64,000 bases of DNA from Candidatus Xiphinematobacter sp. Idaho Grape. Its GTDB lineage: Bacteria; Verrucomicrobiota; Verrucomicrobiia; Chthoniobacterales; Xiphinematobacteraceae. Of this stretch, positions 47,202-57,168 are shown in pieces (position 1 is the first letter of the stretch; the number at the start of each line of letters is the position of its first letter). The notes below the pieces were generated by a model that had not been told where the DNA came from, ran no database searches, and saw only the letters and a list, made by a program, of their open reading frames with translations. The DNA lies in contig NZ_CP012665.1 in NCBI RefSeq assembly GCF_001318295.1, positions 186,001 through 250,000 on the forward strand, read 5' to 3'. Both the position numbers and the translations under genes were made by a program.

Positions 47202-48293
47202 CTAATTGTGGTGAAGAATTGGTCCAAAGCTCTGCTTAACTCTTTCCTCAAGGTCTCGATTCTGGAGTGCTTCAATAAGCTCATGAATTTCCCCTTCGAT
47301 AAAGCGGTCGAGACTATAGAGAGTGAGGCCGATGCGATGGTCAGTGACGCGATTTTGAGGAAAGTTATAAGTGCGTATTTTTTCCCCACGACCTCCACTA
47401 CCAATGAGGTTTTTACGATGGGCGGAGTACTTTTTTTCCTCTTCTCGCCGCTTTTCTTCCAGGAGGCGGCTACGGAGAATTTGGAGTGCTCGTTCCTTAT
47501 TCTGTTGTTGGCTGCGGCCATCTTGACAGCGGACAATTTTTCCGGTAGGGACGTGGAGTACTTGGACGGCAGAATCGGTGGTGTTCACACCTTGTCCTCC
47601 AGGACCGCCTGCCCGGCAGACCTCAATGCGTAGGTCTTGAGGGAAAATATCAATGTCGATTTCTTGTGCCTCTGGAAGTACTGCTACTGTCGCTGTGGAA
47701 GTGTGGATGCGTCCTTGGGTTTCAGTGGCAGGCACACGCTGCACACGATGAACCCCACTTTCATAGCGCAATCGGCGAAAGACTACCTCACCTGACATTT
47801 TAAAGGTAACCTCCTTGAGGCCACCTAGTTCGCTCTCGCTGACGTCCATAGTTTCTGTCTTTAGCTCATTGGCTTCAGAGTATCGACAGTACATACGGTA
47901 TAGGTCGGCAGCGAAAAGAGTAGCCTCTAACCCGCCGGTTCCAGCACGGATCTCTATGATGGCGTCACGGCCTTCACCAACAGCTGGTGGAAGAAGACCG
48001 ATCCGGACTTCCCGTTCGAGGTATTCCTTGTCGGATTCTAATACAGCAATTTCAGCAAGCGCTAGTTCAGCTATTTCTCGATCAGTGCCATCCGCAAATT
48101 CCCGATCTTCTGCAATGCGCCTGCGGGTATCCAGCAAGGCTTTCCAGGTCTTTACAAGATGCTTAGTGCAGGCGTGTTCACGCAAAATCTGACGTGCGTA
48201 GGCAACATTACTGAAAAATCCCGACTTTCCCAATTCATGTTCCAATTCAGTAAGTCGGGAGATTTTTTTTTCAATTAGCTGGGAAAGATCCAT
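47202..48293 (-). CDS. prfA: Peptide chain release factor 1
   Basis: Recognises UAA and UAG and triggers peptide release. The 363-residue protein has the coiled N-terminal domain, the middle domain with VGEGRDAIIEIRAGTGGLEA and the peptidyl-hydrolysis motif CRAGGPGGQGVNTTDSAVQV, whose glutamine is the PrmC target. The RF1-type stop-recognition region contains VQRVPATETQGRIHTSTA; the PxT-type motif (PAT) marks RF1 rather than RF2. It is followed directly by prmC. Confidence 0.97.
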   Translation of the reverse strand: MDLSQLIEKKISRLTELEHELGKSGFFSNVAYARQILREHACTKHLVKTWKALLDTRRRIAEDREFADGTDREIAELALAEIAVLESDKEYLEREVRIGLLPPAVGEGRDAIIEIRAGTGGLEATLFAADLYRMYCRYSEANELKTETMDVSESELGGLKEVTFKMSGEVVFRRLRYESGVHRVQRVPATETQGRIHTSTATVAVLPEAQEIDIDIFPQDLRIEVCRAGGPGGQGVNTTDSAVQVLHVPTGKIVRCQDGRSQQQNKERALQILRSRLLEEKRREEEKKYSAHRKNLIGSGGRGEKIRTYNFPQNRVTDHRIGLTLYSLDRFIEGEIHELIEALQNRDLEERVKQSFGPILHHN

Positions 48294-48397
48294 TAATTAA
48301 GTGCAGCGCGCGGGTGGAGAAGCGCCACGCTGGAGAAGCTGAGGGGAGAGTTTTCCCTACACACCGCAGCAAAAGCTGCTTCAGAGATGGATTTGAG

Positions 48398-48637
48398 CTA
48401 AGCCGAAACCCTCTTAGGTCTAGCAGGGCGAGAAGTGTGCAGGCTGCCATAACGGCGAGCAAATCTTTCCACACGCCCCGCGGTGTCTACAAACCTCTGT
48501 TCTCCGGTAAAGAGTGGGTGACATGCAGCACAGATCCCAACTTTAACATTCCTCCTGGTGGAGCGGGTGCGATACACTGCTCCACAGGCGCAGGAAATTT
48601 CTGTCATTTCATATCCAGGGTGAGTATCTTTCTTCAT
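48398..48637 (-). CDS. rpmE: 50S ribosomal protein L31 (zinc-binding type)
   Basis: A 79-residue L31, starting MKKDTHPGYEMTEISCACGA. The zinc ligands are the two C-x-C/C-x2-C pairs in ISCACGAVYRT and VGICAACHPLFTG, and the rest GEQRFVDTAGRVERFARRYG is typical. The frame is open upstream for 45 codons with a MSSAPELQINCPICFDVYP stretch, but this is not L31. It stands 104 bp upstream of prfA on the same strand, an arrangement found in many bacteria. Confidence 0.96.
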   Translation of the reverse strand: MKKDTHPGYEMTEISCACGAVYRTRSTRRNVKVGICAACHPLFTGEQRFVDTAGRVERFARRYGSLHTSRPARPKRVSA

Positions 48638-49057
48638 AGCTGAAGGGGGAAGTCCATAGGCCAATTTGGGATATACGTCAAAGCAAATTGGACAATTAAT
48701 CTGGAGTTCAGGTGCACTGCTCATTCCACTCATTCCAGTGGTAAGAGAGTGCCGTACCGTAAAATTGTACATATCGCCGCAGACAGTAGGTAGAAAACGG
48801 ACCCCACATGGCTCCGCGCAGACTGCTGGACTTTCGTTTGAGGAAAGAGGTCTTTTTTCAACTTAGAATTGTCCCTCCAGCCAAAACACAGGTGTTCCAG
48901 GAGAACAGATTCACCAGATCAGGAATGGAACTTTTTGCAACCGGGAGGTCCTCCCTACTCCCTAGAACGGAGAAAGATTGGAGGATAAGAACAATCAGCA
49001 GAAATTGCTATAGAGGCCCGCAGGTAAGGGAGGTAGGCTTATAGGTCGTCGCGGTAA
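48638..49057. other. Spacer between rpmE and the topB-side remnant
   Basis: About 420 bp. The rpmE frame continues open to 48772 with a C-P-I-C motif that may be leftover coding sequence. No intact gene, tRNA or strong hairpin was seen in the rest. Confidence 0.35.
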
Positions 49058-49216
49058 GGTTTATATTCCCTCCTAGGCAAAATTCCAGCTGCTGGCCTTT
49101 CCTTATTTGATGCTTTGGATAAACGGAAGGGTTTTCTAGAAGCAAGAAAGGAAACGTTAGTGGTTACTCCAGCCGAAGTCGCTGAGATTTGTGGTGGGAA
49201 AAACATACACAGATGA
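49058..49216 (+). pseudogene. Gene remnant upstream of topB
   Basis: A 52-codon open stretch after a TAA at 49055-49057, lacking any start codon near its head. It reads like protein: IPAAGLSLFDALDKRKGFLE and KETLVVTPAEVAEICGGK, ending at TGA 49214-49216. The second half resembles the beginning of a small DNA-binding helix (TPAEVAEI), but this is only suggestive. It probably is the surviving tail of a gene on the same strand as topB. Confidence 0.45.
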
Positions 49217-49417
49217 AACGCGCTTTACTGCCCTGCCTATTTCTGACACATTCCGGGGATGGGGTGCAAGGGGCCAGGCCGTGTCTGTCTCGGTGCTCCT
49301 CATGTAAAGCTTTCTATCTCTGGGTCTCTGTATGTCATGGTTCGTTGTTTTATCCATCGACGCCGACGCTTTTCCTTCGTTTCCACATATCATATTGACT
49401 GAAAGATCCTCCGATAA

Positions 49418-51853
49418 ATGGGAAAGAGCCTCGTTATTGCAGAAAAACCCAGCGTTGCAACTAGCCTAGCACGTGTACTTGGGAAGTTATCTAAAAAAGG
49501 CGATTACTTTGAGAACGAGCAGTATGTGATTACATCTGCTATCGGCCATCTTGTTGAGCTTTGTTTACCAAATGAGACAGACAAAAAAAACAGGAAATGG
49601 GATTTTTCTAACCTTCCTATTATTCCCTCCAGCTTTGGGCTGAAGCCGATTAAAAAGACGGTAGGCCGTTTTCAACTAATTTGTAAATTACTTCATCGCC
49701 AAGACGTTGTAGAAGTTATCAATGCCTGTGATGCTGGACGTGAAGGGGAGCTCGTTTTTCGCTACCTCATGCGGCTTGCTAAAAATCACAAGCCAACTCG
49801 CAGACTTTGGCTACAATCCATGACCGGTGAGGCAATTCGTGCAGGATTCCAAAACTTACGGCGGGAAAAGGATGTCTTTCCGCTAGGAGAGGCAGCTATT
49901 TGCCGTTCTGAGGGCGATTGGCTAGTGGGCATTAACGGAACACGTGCAATGACAGTCTTTAACTCCGGATCTGGGAGGTTTCGACTTACACCAGTAGGGC
50001 GTGTACAAACACCTACGCTTAGCATTCTGGTAGAGCGAGAGGAAAAAATCCACTCCTTTACACCGCGTGCCTATTTTGAAATCCTGGCCAATTTCAGTTG
50101 TAAAGAGGAAGAATACTGGGGACGATGGTTCGATCCCCTCTTTCAAAGAGGCGGCGATGAAGACGATCGCGCAGAGAGACTGTGGGACAGAAAAAAGGCG
50201 GAGGCTATTCAGGCTAAGTGTCAAGGCGGACAAGGAATTGCAGTTGAGGAAAAAAAGGAATCTTCGCAAAGTGCTCCCCTACTCTATGATCTCACCTCCC
50301 TTCAAAAAGAAGCAAATATCCGCCATTCTCTTAGTGCGCGTAGAACGCTTCAAATTGTGCAGACACTTTACGAGCGCCATAAGGCTTTGACTTACCCAAG
50401 GACAGATTCTAGGTACTTGCCGGAAGACTATCTTCCAGTCGTACGTTCCGCTTTAGAGTCTATCAAGGAAGGAAAGTTACACGTTTATGCTAAAAAAGCG
50501 TTGGCCCAAGATTGGGTCAAACCAATTAAGCGTGTCTTTGATAATGCAAAAGTGACCGACCACCACGCTATTATCCCTACTGGGGTAACACCTAGAAATT
50601 TAGACGAGATGGAAACAAGAGTTTATGACATGATTAGACGTCGGTTGGTTGCAGCTTTTTATCCTGCTGCCCAGTTCCAATTAACTACTCGTACTACCAC
50701 CGTGGAAGGGGAAAGTTTTCAGAGCGAAGGAAAAACCCCCATCGATTTGGGATGGCTTTCTGTCTATGGCAAACAGCTCCCTAGCCAGGAAGTGCTTGCG
50801 CCGATACATGCAGGAACGCTTTTAGCTACGAAAATGGAAGTGGTTGAACACCAAACCAAACCGCCAGCTCGTTATTCGGAAGCCACATTGCTCTCCGCCA
50901 TGGAAGGCGCCGGAAAATTGCTTGAGGAAGAGGCATTACGAGAGGCCATGCATCAACGTGGTTTGGGAACTCCTGCTACACGAGCACAGATTATTGAAGG
51001 ATTGGTGACTGATGGCTACGTAACGCGCCAGGGACGCAGGCTGATAGCTACTGCTAAAGGTATAATGCTGATGACCTTATTACGCGATATTGGAATCCAG
51101 GACCTATGTTTCCCAGAACTTACAGGAGAATGGGAGTATAAGCTCAAACGCATAGAAGCGGACCAATTTGATCGTGACGCCTTCATGGGGGAGATACGCC
51201 GATTTGCAGAAAAAATTGTGGAGAAGACGAGAAGATTTTTTGAACTTTCTTCGAAAAAAAACTGTCAAGATCTAGAAGCTCGATGCCCCAAATGCCACGC
51301 TACGAGTTTTTCGGAATCCTTTCACACTTACGAGTGCAAAAGCTGCGGGCTTTTGTTCTGGAAAAACGTTGCTGGAAGACAATTCACTCCTGAAGAAATC
51401 CGTGGCCTACTTGAAACAGGATCCATTGGTCCCCTGGAGGGATTTCGCAGCAAAAATGGGAATTCCTTCGTAGCTAAAATCAAGCTAGATAACGCCTTCA
51501 AGGTAAGTTTTGATTTTGGAGATTCCTATTCGGAAATGGAAAGAAAACAGGCAATCCTCTCCTCAACCTCTATCGTTGGTTCTTGCCCAGTTTGCCATGA
51601 GGGGAAGGTTTATGACACTGGATTTTCCTATTGCTGTAATAGGATGCTCGCAAAAGAGTGCACCCTAAACATCGGGAAGGTCATCCTGCAGAAGGAAATT
51701 CCACAAGATCAAATGATCAAAGTCCTACAGACCGGCAAGACCGACCTTATTTCTCAATTTGTCTCTAGGAAAGGCCGTCGTTTTTCTGCCTACCTCATCC
51801 TAAAAAATGGGAAAGTGAAGTTCGAGTTCCTGGAACGCCAGAGGGATGCCTAG
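49418..51853 (+). CDS. topB: DNA topoisomerase III
   Basis: Type IA topoisomerase that separates linked single strands during replication and repair. The 811-residue protein begins with the Toprim domain GKSLVIAEKPSVATSLARVL and has the metal-site INACDAGREGELVFRYLMRL. The catalytic tyrosine is in HKALTYPRTDSRYLPED. The GLGTPATRAQIIEGLVTDGY motif is the usual type IA late signature. The C-terminal part has two cysteine-rich zinc-ribbon-like pieces, RCPKCHATSFSESF and SCPVCHEGKVYDTG, fitting TopB with accessory tails. Confidence 0.95.
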   Translation: MGKSLVIAEKPSVATSLARVLGKLSKKGDYFENEQYVITSAIGHLVELCLPNETDKKNRKWDFSNLPIIPSSFGLKPIKKTVGRFQLICKLLHRQDVVEVINACDAGREGELVFRYLMRLAKNHKPTRRLWLQSMTGEAIRAGFQNLRREKDVFPLGEAAICRSEGDWLVGINGTRAMTVFNSGSGRFRLTPVGRVQTPTLSILVEREEKIHSFTPRAYFEILANFSCKEEEYWGRWFDPLFQRGGDEDDRAERLWDRKKAEAIQAKCQGGQGIAVEEKKESSQSAPLLYDLTSLQKEANIRHSLSARRTLQIVQTLYERHKALTYPRTDSRYLPEDYLPVVRSALESIKEGKLHVYAKKALAQDWVKPIKRVFDNAKVTDHHAIIPTGVTPRNLDEMETRVYDMIRRRLVAAFYPAAQFQLTTRTTTVEGESFQSEGKTPIDLGWLSVYGKQLPSQEVLAPIHAGTLLATKMEVVEHQTKPPARYSEATLLSAMEGAGKLLEEEALREAMHQRGLGTPATRAQIIEGLVTDGYVTRQGRRLIATAKGIMLMTLLRDIGIQDLCFPELTGEWEYKLKRIEADQFDRDAFMGEIRRFAEKIVEKTRRFFELSSKKNCQDLEARCPKCHATSFSESFHTYECKSCGLLFWKNVAGRQFTPEEIRGLLETGSIGPLEGFRSKNGNSFVAKIKLDNAFKVSFDFGDSYSEMERKQAILSSTSIVGSCPVCHEGKVYDTGFSYCCNRMLAKECTLNIGKVILQKEIPQDQMIKVLQTGKTDLISQFVSRKGRRFSAYLILKNGKVKFEFLERQRDA

Positions 51854-51999
51854 ACCCCCTTCAGGCTGTCGCTCGTCAAGCAAAGCCTTCTGTCTCAACG
51901 CTGAAGCACTAAGAAAGAAGCAGGGAACCAGAGACGTCCTTTTAGGACCCCGAGAAGATGTCGATAAGGCCCAGCTTTCTGCCACATACCTTAATTCAG

Positions 52000-52071
52000 A
52001 GGCGGGGGGCGGAATCGAACCGTCGTATAGGAGTTTTGCAGACTCCGGCCTTACCACTTGGCTACCCCGCC
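52000..52071 (-). tRNA. tRNA-Cys (GCA)
   Basis: A 72-nt cloverleaf on the minus strand. The acceptor stem is GGCGGGG/CCCCGCC with discriminator T (U73), the main identity element of cysteine tRNA. The anticodon arm GGAGT-CTGCAAA-ACTCC gives GCA. CCA is not encoded. Confidence 0.96.
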
Positions 52072-52201
52072 ACTGCTAGTCTTAAATACCTAAGATACAC
52101 TTCACTGCAAGCATAACTTTGGGTTTCCCCCTGGCAACAAGACTCCGTAGCCAACTTGTTTATTAACTTTTACCCTCTCCTGCGATCAGACAGCCAAGTA
52201 G

Positions 52202-52798
52202 TCAATAGATCCTCGTGGCTCGCATGCGTTCAACATATTTTGCTACCATGTCAAACTCTAAATTAATATGCATTCCCGCGCGTAGACTGCCCAAGTTGGT
52301 ACATTTATGTGTGTAGGGGGTGATGCAGACTGCAAAAGACCGCTCTTTCAGCTTGGCTACCGTTAGACTCACCCCATTCACCGCTATAGATCCTTTGAAG
52401 ATCAGGTAGTGAGCAGCTGCCAGAGGAATTTCTATCTCAGCCCAGAAATCTTGGCCAAGGTAACGGGAGGAAAGCACGCGTGCAGTACAGTCAATGTGTC
52501 CCTGCACAAGATGGCCGCCTAGCCGTCCATTTGCAAGAAGAGGAAGTTCGCAATTAATGTGATCCCCCACTTGCAAATCCCCGAGGTTGGTACGGAAAAG
52601 AGTTTCTTGAAGCAAGTGAAACTCTATCTGATTTTCAGAAATTGCTACTGCCGTCAGGCAACAGCCATTAACAGCAACGCTGCTCCCGATTGGGCAAGAA
52701 GCTGCTGTTTTTGGAGCGTAAGCACTCAAGAGGGAGGCCTCAGCTTGTTTTTCTAAACCTATCACCCGTCCTACTTCTTCGATAAGGCCTGTAAACAT
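52202..52798 (-). CDS. ribE: Riboflavin synthase alpha chain
   Basis: Last step of riboflavin synthesis: turns two lumazines into riboflavin and a pyrimidine. The 198-residue protein is two tandem lumazine-binding barrels. The first begins MFTGLIEEVGRVIGLE with SSVAVNGCCLTAVAI, and the second repeats it with GHIDCTARVLSSRYLG and GSIAVNGVSLTVAKL. Length and symmetry match the family. It stands alone on the minus strand, apart from the other rib genes, and no FMN riboswitch was seen upstream. Confidence 0.96.
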   Translation of the reverse strand: MFTGLIEEVGRVIGLEKQAEASLLSAYAPKTAASCPIGSSVAVNGCCLTAVAISENQIEFHLLQETLFRTNLGDLQVGDHINCELPLLANGRLGGHLVQGHIDCTARVLSSRYLGQDFWAEIEIPLAAAHYLIFKGSIAVNGVSLTVAKLKERSFAVCITPYTHKCTNLGSLRAGMHINLEFDMVAKYVERMRATRIY

Positions 52799-53418
52799 AC
52801 ATTATCCCTCCTGAGAGGAACAGACCATCCCCTCTACTGTTGGATGGTAGACACTTTGCTGGAATCTTGTTGCAATAGCCTAACAAAGACATTTTGGAGG
52901 CAAATAGCTAATACTGACATACCTCCTACAGCGGCAGGGCCGCAATTTCCAGTAAGAGGAGAGTTCTTAGGGATCAAAAAGAAAGAAGAAATTCGTTCAC
53001 TATCACTATGGAAATGCCGGCAGAAACAATACTAAGCTGGAAAGATACTTCTAGGGTTATCGCCTTTTTGCATGCATTTCAAGCGCCATATAATGTCCCC
53101 ACCCCACCCCCCCGAATGGGCCTAGGGAGGCCCATGGATGAATTTTTATGATAGGGGGATTAGAAGAGCGCAGGACCTCGCTTCTTCAAATAGGGGTACA
53201 ATCCATCCTCTTGCCTTTCCTGCCTTCTCTGAAGCGGTCTCCGATTTTCCGCCAAGGGACACAGAATTTTGTTGTACAGCGAAAGATGATTGCAAGCACA
53301 CCATAGGGCATGGCCTGTGCAGGGGCAAAAGGTAACTACTTAGGAATATCCTGGTGAATTTCCATCACAACGCTACTTATGCTTTTCCGACTCTCCCACT
53401 CGGAACTATGGTGAGGCG
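52799..53418. other. Spacer with a hairpin and a possible short frame
   Basis: About 620 bp between ribE and alr. A 47-codon frame at 53008-53151 on the plus strand reads KDTSRVIAFLHAFQAPYNV, which may be coding debris. Within its end ATGGGCCT/AGGCCCAT (53116-53135) forms an 8-bp stem followed after six bases by TTTTT, so it may be a terminator. Nothing else was recognised. Confidence 0.4.
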
Positions 53419-54561
53419 ATGATGATAGACATTCATCCGAGGGCAGGAATGTTGCGCTGCTGGACAGAAATACAACTAGACTTATTGACGCTTAATCTAA
53501 GAGAACTACGTTCACAACTACCCTGCAAATGTGGTGTTATTAGTGTCTTAAAGGCAGACGCTTATGGCCACGGGTTAGTTGAAGTCGCCCTGGCTCTAAG
53601 AAGTGAGTCTACAGCTTTCGCTGTTGCCTGTCTTCCAGAGGCCATCAAACTTCAGACGGGCATTCCTGACCGTGATATCATCATCCTCGGGTCTACTCTT
53701 CCCGAAGAGCGTCAGCGAGTGGTAGAATGCGGGTTTATCGCTACTGTCTCAAGCGTGGAAGAAGTAGTAGGATATGCAAAATATGCTAGAGTGCGTCCCG
53801 CGCGTATCTGCATAAAAATCGATACTGGTATGGGGAGGATTGGGATTTGGAAAGAAGAGGCAGGACGCTGCCTACAAGCACTTGCACGGATTCCTGGGAT
53901 ATCGGTTCATTCCATTGCGACTCATCTTCCAGTTTGGGAAGAAGACCTGGTGTTTAGCTGGCAGCAGCTGCAATGGATGAGGAACTATAGTGCTTTTTTT
54001 CGAAAACTCTTTCCGGGAGCCTACTTACATGTGCTCAGTAGCACAGGAATTTTGGAATTTCCAAGCAGTGCATTCGATTTAGTGCGACCTGGGTTGGCTC
54101 TCTATGGAATTGCCATACCTCGTCAGCATCAACACCGCCTAAAACCTGTTCTCGCATGGAAAACTCGCGTGGTAAGTGTGCGACAAGTTGAAAAAGGACG
54201 CAGCGTCGGTTATGGGAGAACATACATCACTTCAAAGGTGTCGCGTCTGGCCACTCTAGCTGTAGGCTACGCCGATGGTTATCCCTATTCCCTCTCTGGA
54301 AGTTCTGCTTCCGTGTTAATCCGCGGGCGCCACTGTCCCGTAGTAGGACGCGTGACTATGGACTCCACGGTTGTGGATGTTTCTGAGCTACCTGACATCC
54401 ACTACGGAGAGGAGGTAGTTTTAATTGGGAGAGATAGGGAGGAAGAAATCCTCGCTTCCGATATGGCAGGTTGGGCGAGTACTATTGCATGGGAGATCTT
54501 AACCCGTATACATCCTGGGAGGATGACACGTTTATTTCTCGGCAGTTCAACAATTCAGTAG
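53419..54561 (+). CDS. alr: Alanine racemase
   Basis: PLP enzyme that makes D-alanine for peptidoglycan. The 380-residue protein has the PLP lysine in VLKADAYGHGLVEVALAL and the substrate-binding IKIDTGMGRIGIWKEE. The catalytic tyrosine lies in the GRSVGYGRTYITSK region, with RLATLAVGYADGYPYSLSG after it. The end TIAWEILTRIHPGRMTRLF is normal for the family. The start ATG-ATG at 53419 follows a GAGG. It is 37 bp before manA on the same strand. Confidence 0.96.
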   Translation: MMIDIHPRAGMLRCWTEIQLDLLTLNLRELRSQLPCKCGVISVLKADAYGHGLVEVALALRSESTAFAVACLPEAIKLQTGIPDRDIIILGSTLPEERQRVVECGFIATVSSVEEVVGYAKYARVRPARICIKIDTGMGRIGIWKEEAGRCLQALARIPGISVHSIATHLPVWEEDLVFSWQQLQWMRNYSAFFRKLFPGAYLHVLSSTGILEFPSSAFDLVRPGLALYGIAIPRQHQHRLKPVLAWKTRVVSVRQVEKGRSVGYGRTYITSKVSRLATLAVGYADGYPYSLSGSSASVLIRGRHCPVVGRVTMDSTVVDVSELPDIHYGEEVVLIGRDREEEILASDMAGWASTIAWEILTRIHPGRMTRLFLGSSTIQ

Positions 54562-54598
54562 GCAAAAAGACAGGTACCCTTGTGAATGGCGGTACTTC

Positions 54599-55543
54599 AT
54601 GAACTCAGGAGAACCCTTAACCTTCAAGCCGCTTCCAGTAAAACGCATATGGGGAGGGAGGAAGCTTAATTCCTACGGCAAAACCATTCCCTATGGGATT
54701 TCTGTTGGAGAACTATGGGAGGTGGCAGATCGTAAAGAGGTCCAAAGTACAGTACGTTATGGTCTACTGAAAGGGAAAACACTCAATGCCCTTTGGAGGG
54801 GTTACAGAGAGGAGATTTTCGGAGCACATCTTGTGACTTCTTCTTCTCCTCGCTTTCCAATTCTTTGCAAACTACTAGATGTGCGGGAATGCCTTTCTGT
54901 GCAGGTGCATCCTCCAGAAAGGGTTGCTAAAGCACTGAATGGGGAACCTAAGGCTGAAGTTTGGTATTTTCTAGACACCACTCCTGGAGCGAAAATCTAT
55001 GCAGGACTTAAAAATGGTATATCGAAACGGTCTTTCAAAGCGCTTTTGGCTACGGGGCGTATAGAAGAAGCCTTACATAAACTCCCCGTAGAGGCAGGGG
55101 ATTCGCTTTTTATCCCCAGCGGGAGACTACACGCTATAGGGGAAGGAAATGTCATTGTAGAAATTCAGCAGAATAGCGACACGACCTTTCGGCTCCACGA
55201 TTGGGACCGGCTTGGATTTGATGGTCGTCCGCGCCGTTTGCACATCCGAGAGTCACTTGCATCGATCAATTTCTCTGATTTCGAGCCCAGGCTGCAACCA
55301 CCAGGCCAGGCTATTATCGCTAGTTGCCCATTCTTCCGGGTCGACTTTCTAGAGATTGCTCGCCCAACACAGGCTCACTACGAAAAAAAGTTTTCTATTT
55401 ACGTAGTAGTCAGGGGGTGCATCTCCTGTGGAGGAAACAGCTTTACTACTGGTCAATTTTTCTTTGTGCCCGCCCAGGCTTTCGAGATATCCATTCTTCC
55501 CCTTGATAGGAAGTCCTGCGTCCTGAAAACTACTCTCCCATAA
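54599..55543 (+). CDS. manA: Mannose-6-phosphate isomerase, type I
   Basis: Zinc enzyme that interconverts fructose 6-phosphate and mannose 6-phosphate. The 314-residue protein begins with PLPVKRIWGGRKLNSYG and SVGELWEVADRKEVQST, typical of short bacterial ManA. The metal site is formed by LSVQVHPPE and KAEVWYFL, then PSGRLHAIGEGNVIVEIQQN. It provides mannose 6-phosphate for sugar-nucleotide or glycan synthesis. It follows alr by 37 bp and may be co-transcribed. No other mannose genes are in the window. Confidence 0.94.
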   Translation: MNSGEPLTFKPLPVKRIWGGRKLNSYGKTIPYGISVGELWEVADRKEVQSTVRYGLLKGKTLNALWRGYREEIFGAHLVTSSSPRFPILCKLLDVRECLSVQVHPPERVAKALNGEPKAEVWYFLDTTPGAKIYAGLKNGISKRSFKALLATGRIEEALHKLPVEAGDSLFIPSGRLHAIGEGNVIVEIQQNSDTTFRLHDWDRLGFDGRPRRLHIRESLASINFSDFEPRLQPPGQAIIASCPFFRVDFLEIARPTQAHYEKKFSIYVVVRGCISCGGNSFTTGQFFFVPAQAFEISILPLDRKSCVLKTTLP

Positions 55544-55689
55544 ATGTTGGAAAATATGCTTGCAGCCACTACACATAAAACCAGCACAGCGCATAGGCTG
55601 CGTGGCGAGAGAATAAGTGTATTGGAGGGCCATTCTGTCTGCTCCCAACATTTCTTTTCTAGTCTCTCCAGGCACCGCCGAGTCGCTTT

Positions 55690-57168
55690 CTAAGGAGCTA
55701 GATGGTGATTGACTCCTCGCATGCTCGTAAACGAATCGGTTCTCTGTCGATGTAAGTTTAGTTCCATCCCAACTGGGTATTCATAGGGATCGAACGGTTG
55801 CTTGAGATCCGGGTGGAGACATTGGAGCTGCTCTCTGACACGCCGGCGGATTGCTTGAATTCCTACATCTTGGTAAACCTGCTTTCCCTTCCGAAAAATG
55901 GGAACTAATAAGTCACTTATGATAGCATTGACCGGCATTAGCCTAGTTCGAGTCGTATCCGTAGGGTCAACAATAATATGTTCGCTGGCCTTCAAGATCG
56001 TCTCGTCATAGATCATATCTCCAACAAACTCTCGACCCATCTGAAAACGGCGAACTTGGAGAATTCCCGGAATTGACATCTTTTCTAAGTGCTCCGAAAT
56101 CTTAATACAAGGGCGCCAAGTTCCGTCCTGCTTCTTGATAGCTCCTAATTTATAAACACTCCCCAATGCAGGCTGATCATAACCAGAAACCAGTTTAGTC
56201 CCAATGCACCAAACATGGATAGGCACCCTCTGACGCTTCAGCCTGGCAATGATGTTTTCATCCAGTTCGTTACTGGCAATGATCGCCATGTCAGCACATC
56301 CTGCTTGGTCAAGAATTTTCTGCGCTTCCGTACTGAAGTAGGCGAGATCTCCCGAGTCCAGTCGAATCCCTACGGCAGCATGGCCTTGCTCCCGCAATCT
56401 CTGGGCCATCCATACCGCATTCCGCACCCCCTCTAGGGTATTGTAAGTATCAACCAAAAAAACACAATTATTGGGTATGGCCTCCGCATAAGCTTGGAAG
56501 GCCTCTCTTTCTGTCTCAAATGCCATAACCCAGCTGTGTGCCTGTGTCCCTTTGACGGGAATATCGTAGTGCATACCAGCAAGAACATTGGAAGTGGCTA
56601 CACAGCCGCCAATATATGCAGCTCTAGTAGCCGCCATCCCGCCATTAATTCCCTGGGCATGGCGCAATCCAAATTCAATAACTGGATCTCCCTCAGCAGC
56701 TAAACAAATTCTAGCTGCTTTCGTAGCAATAAGGCTCTGGGAGGCAATAAGATTGAGCAACACTGTTTCCAAAATCTGAGCTTGGAGAATTGGACCACGG
56801 ACACGGAGCACAGGCTCATGGGGAAATACAATAGTTCCCTCCGGAACGGCATCTACATCGCAGGAAAAATTCATCTTTCTCAAATAGTCTAAAAAATCCT
56901 TCTCAAAAAGAGGTCGCTTGTCATTACCAACAAGACTCTGTAGGTAACAGCATTGTGCACCATCTATAGAAAGATGGCGAAGATGGTCAACGGCATCAGC
57001 CAAACCACAGGCTACACTATAGTTCCCCCGGAATGGATTTCTACGAAAAGAGAGGTGAAAAACCGCTTCACGTTCATGTATACGATGCTTCCAGTACCCG
57101 TAGGCCATGGTAAGTTCGTAGAGGTCCGTTAGCAGCAAGGAATGACTTCCACATTCAACTCTCTTCAT
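55690..57168 (-). CDS. pncB: Nicotinate phosphoribosyltransferase
   Basis: Makes nicotinate mononucleotide from nicotinate and PRPP, the first step of NAD salvage. The 492-residue protein starts with LLLTDLYELTMAYGYWKHRI, the usual N-terminus. It has EFGLRHAQGINGGMAATRAA, GTQAHSWVMAFETEREAF and the late RLDSGDLAYFSTEAQKIL with IIASNELDENIIARL. Its start overlaps the stop of the broken phosphoribosyltransferase by four bases. The gene suggests nicotinate is taken from the host or recycled; no quinolinate pathway gene was seen here. Confidence 0.96.
   Translation of the reverse strand: MKRVECGSHSLLLTDLYELTMAYGYWKHRIHEREAVFHLSFRRNPFRGNYSVACGLADAVDHLRHLSIDGAQCCYLQSLVGNDKRPLFEKDFLDYLRKMNFSCDVDAVPEGTIVFPHEPVLRVRGPILQAQILETVLLNLIASQSLIATKAARICLAAEGDPVIEFGLRHAQGINGGMAATRAAYIGGCVATSNVLAGMHYDIPVKGTQAHSWVMAFETEREAFQAYAEAIPNNCVFLVDTYNTLEGVRNAVWMAQRLREQGHAAVGIRLDSGDLAYFSTEAQKILDQAGCADMAIIASNELDENIIARLKRQRVPIHVWCIGTKLVSGYDQPALGSVYKLGAIKKQDGTWRPCIKISEHLEKMSIPGILQVRRFQMGREFVGDMIYDETILKASEHIIVDPTDTTRTRLMPVNAIISDLLVPIFRKGKQVYQDVGIQAIRRRVREQLQCLHPDLKQPFDPYEYPVGMELNLHRQRTDSFTSMRGVNHHLAP

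Noticed and set aside
48808-49044. Open frame of 78 codons between rpmE and topB
   Set aside because: Composition is not protein-like and no start signal is present.
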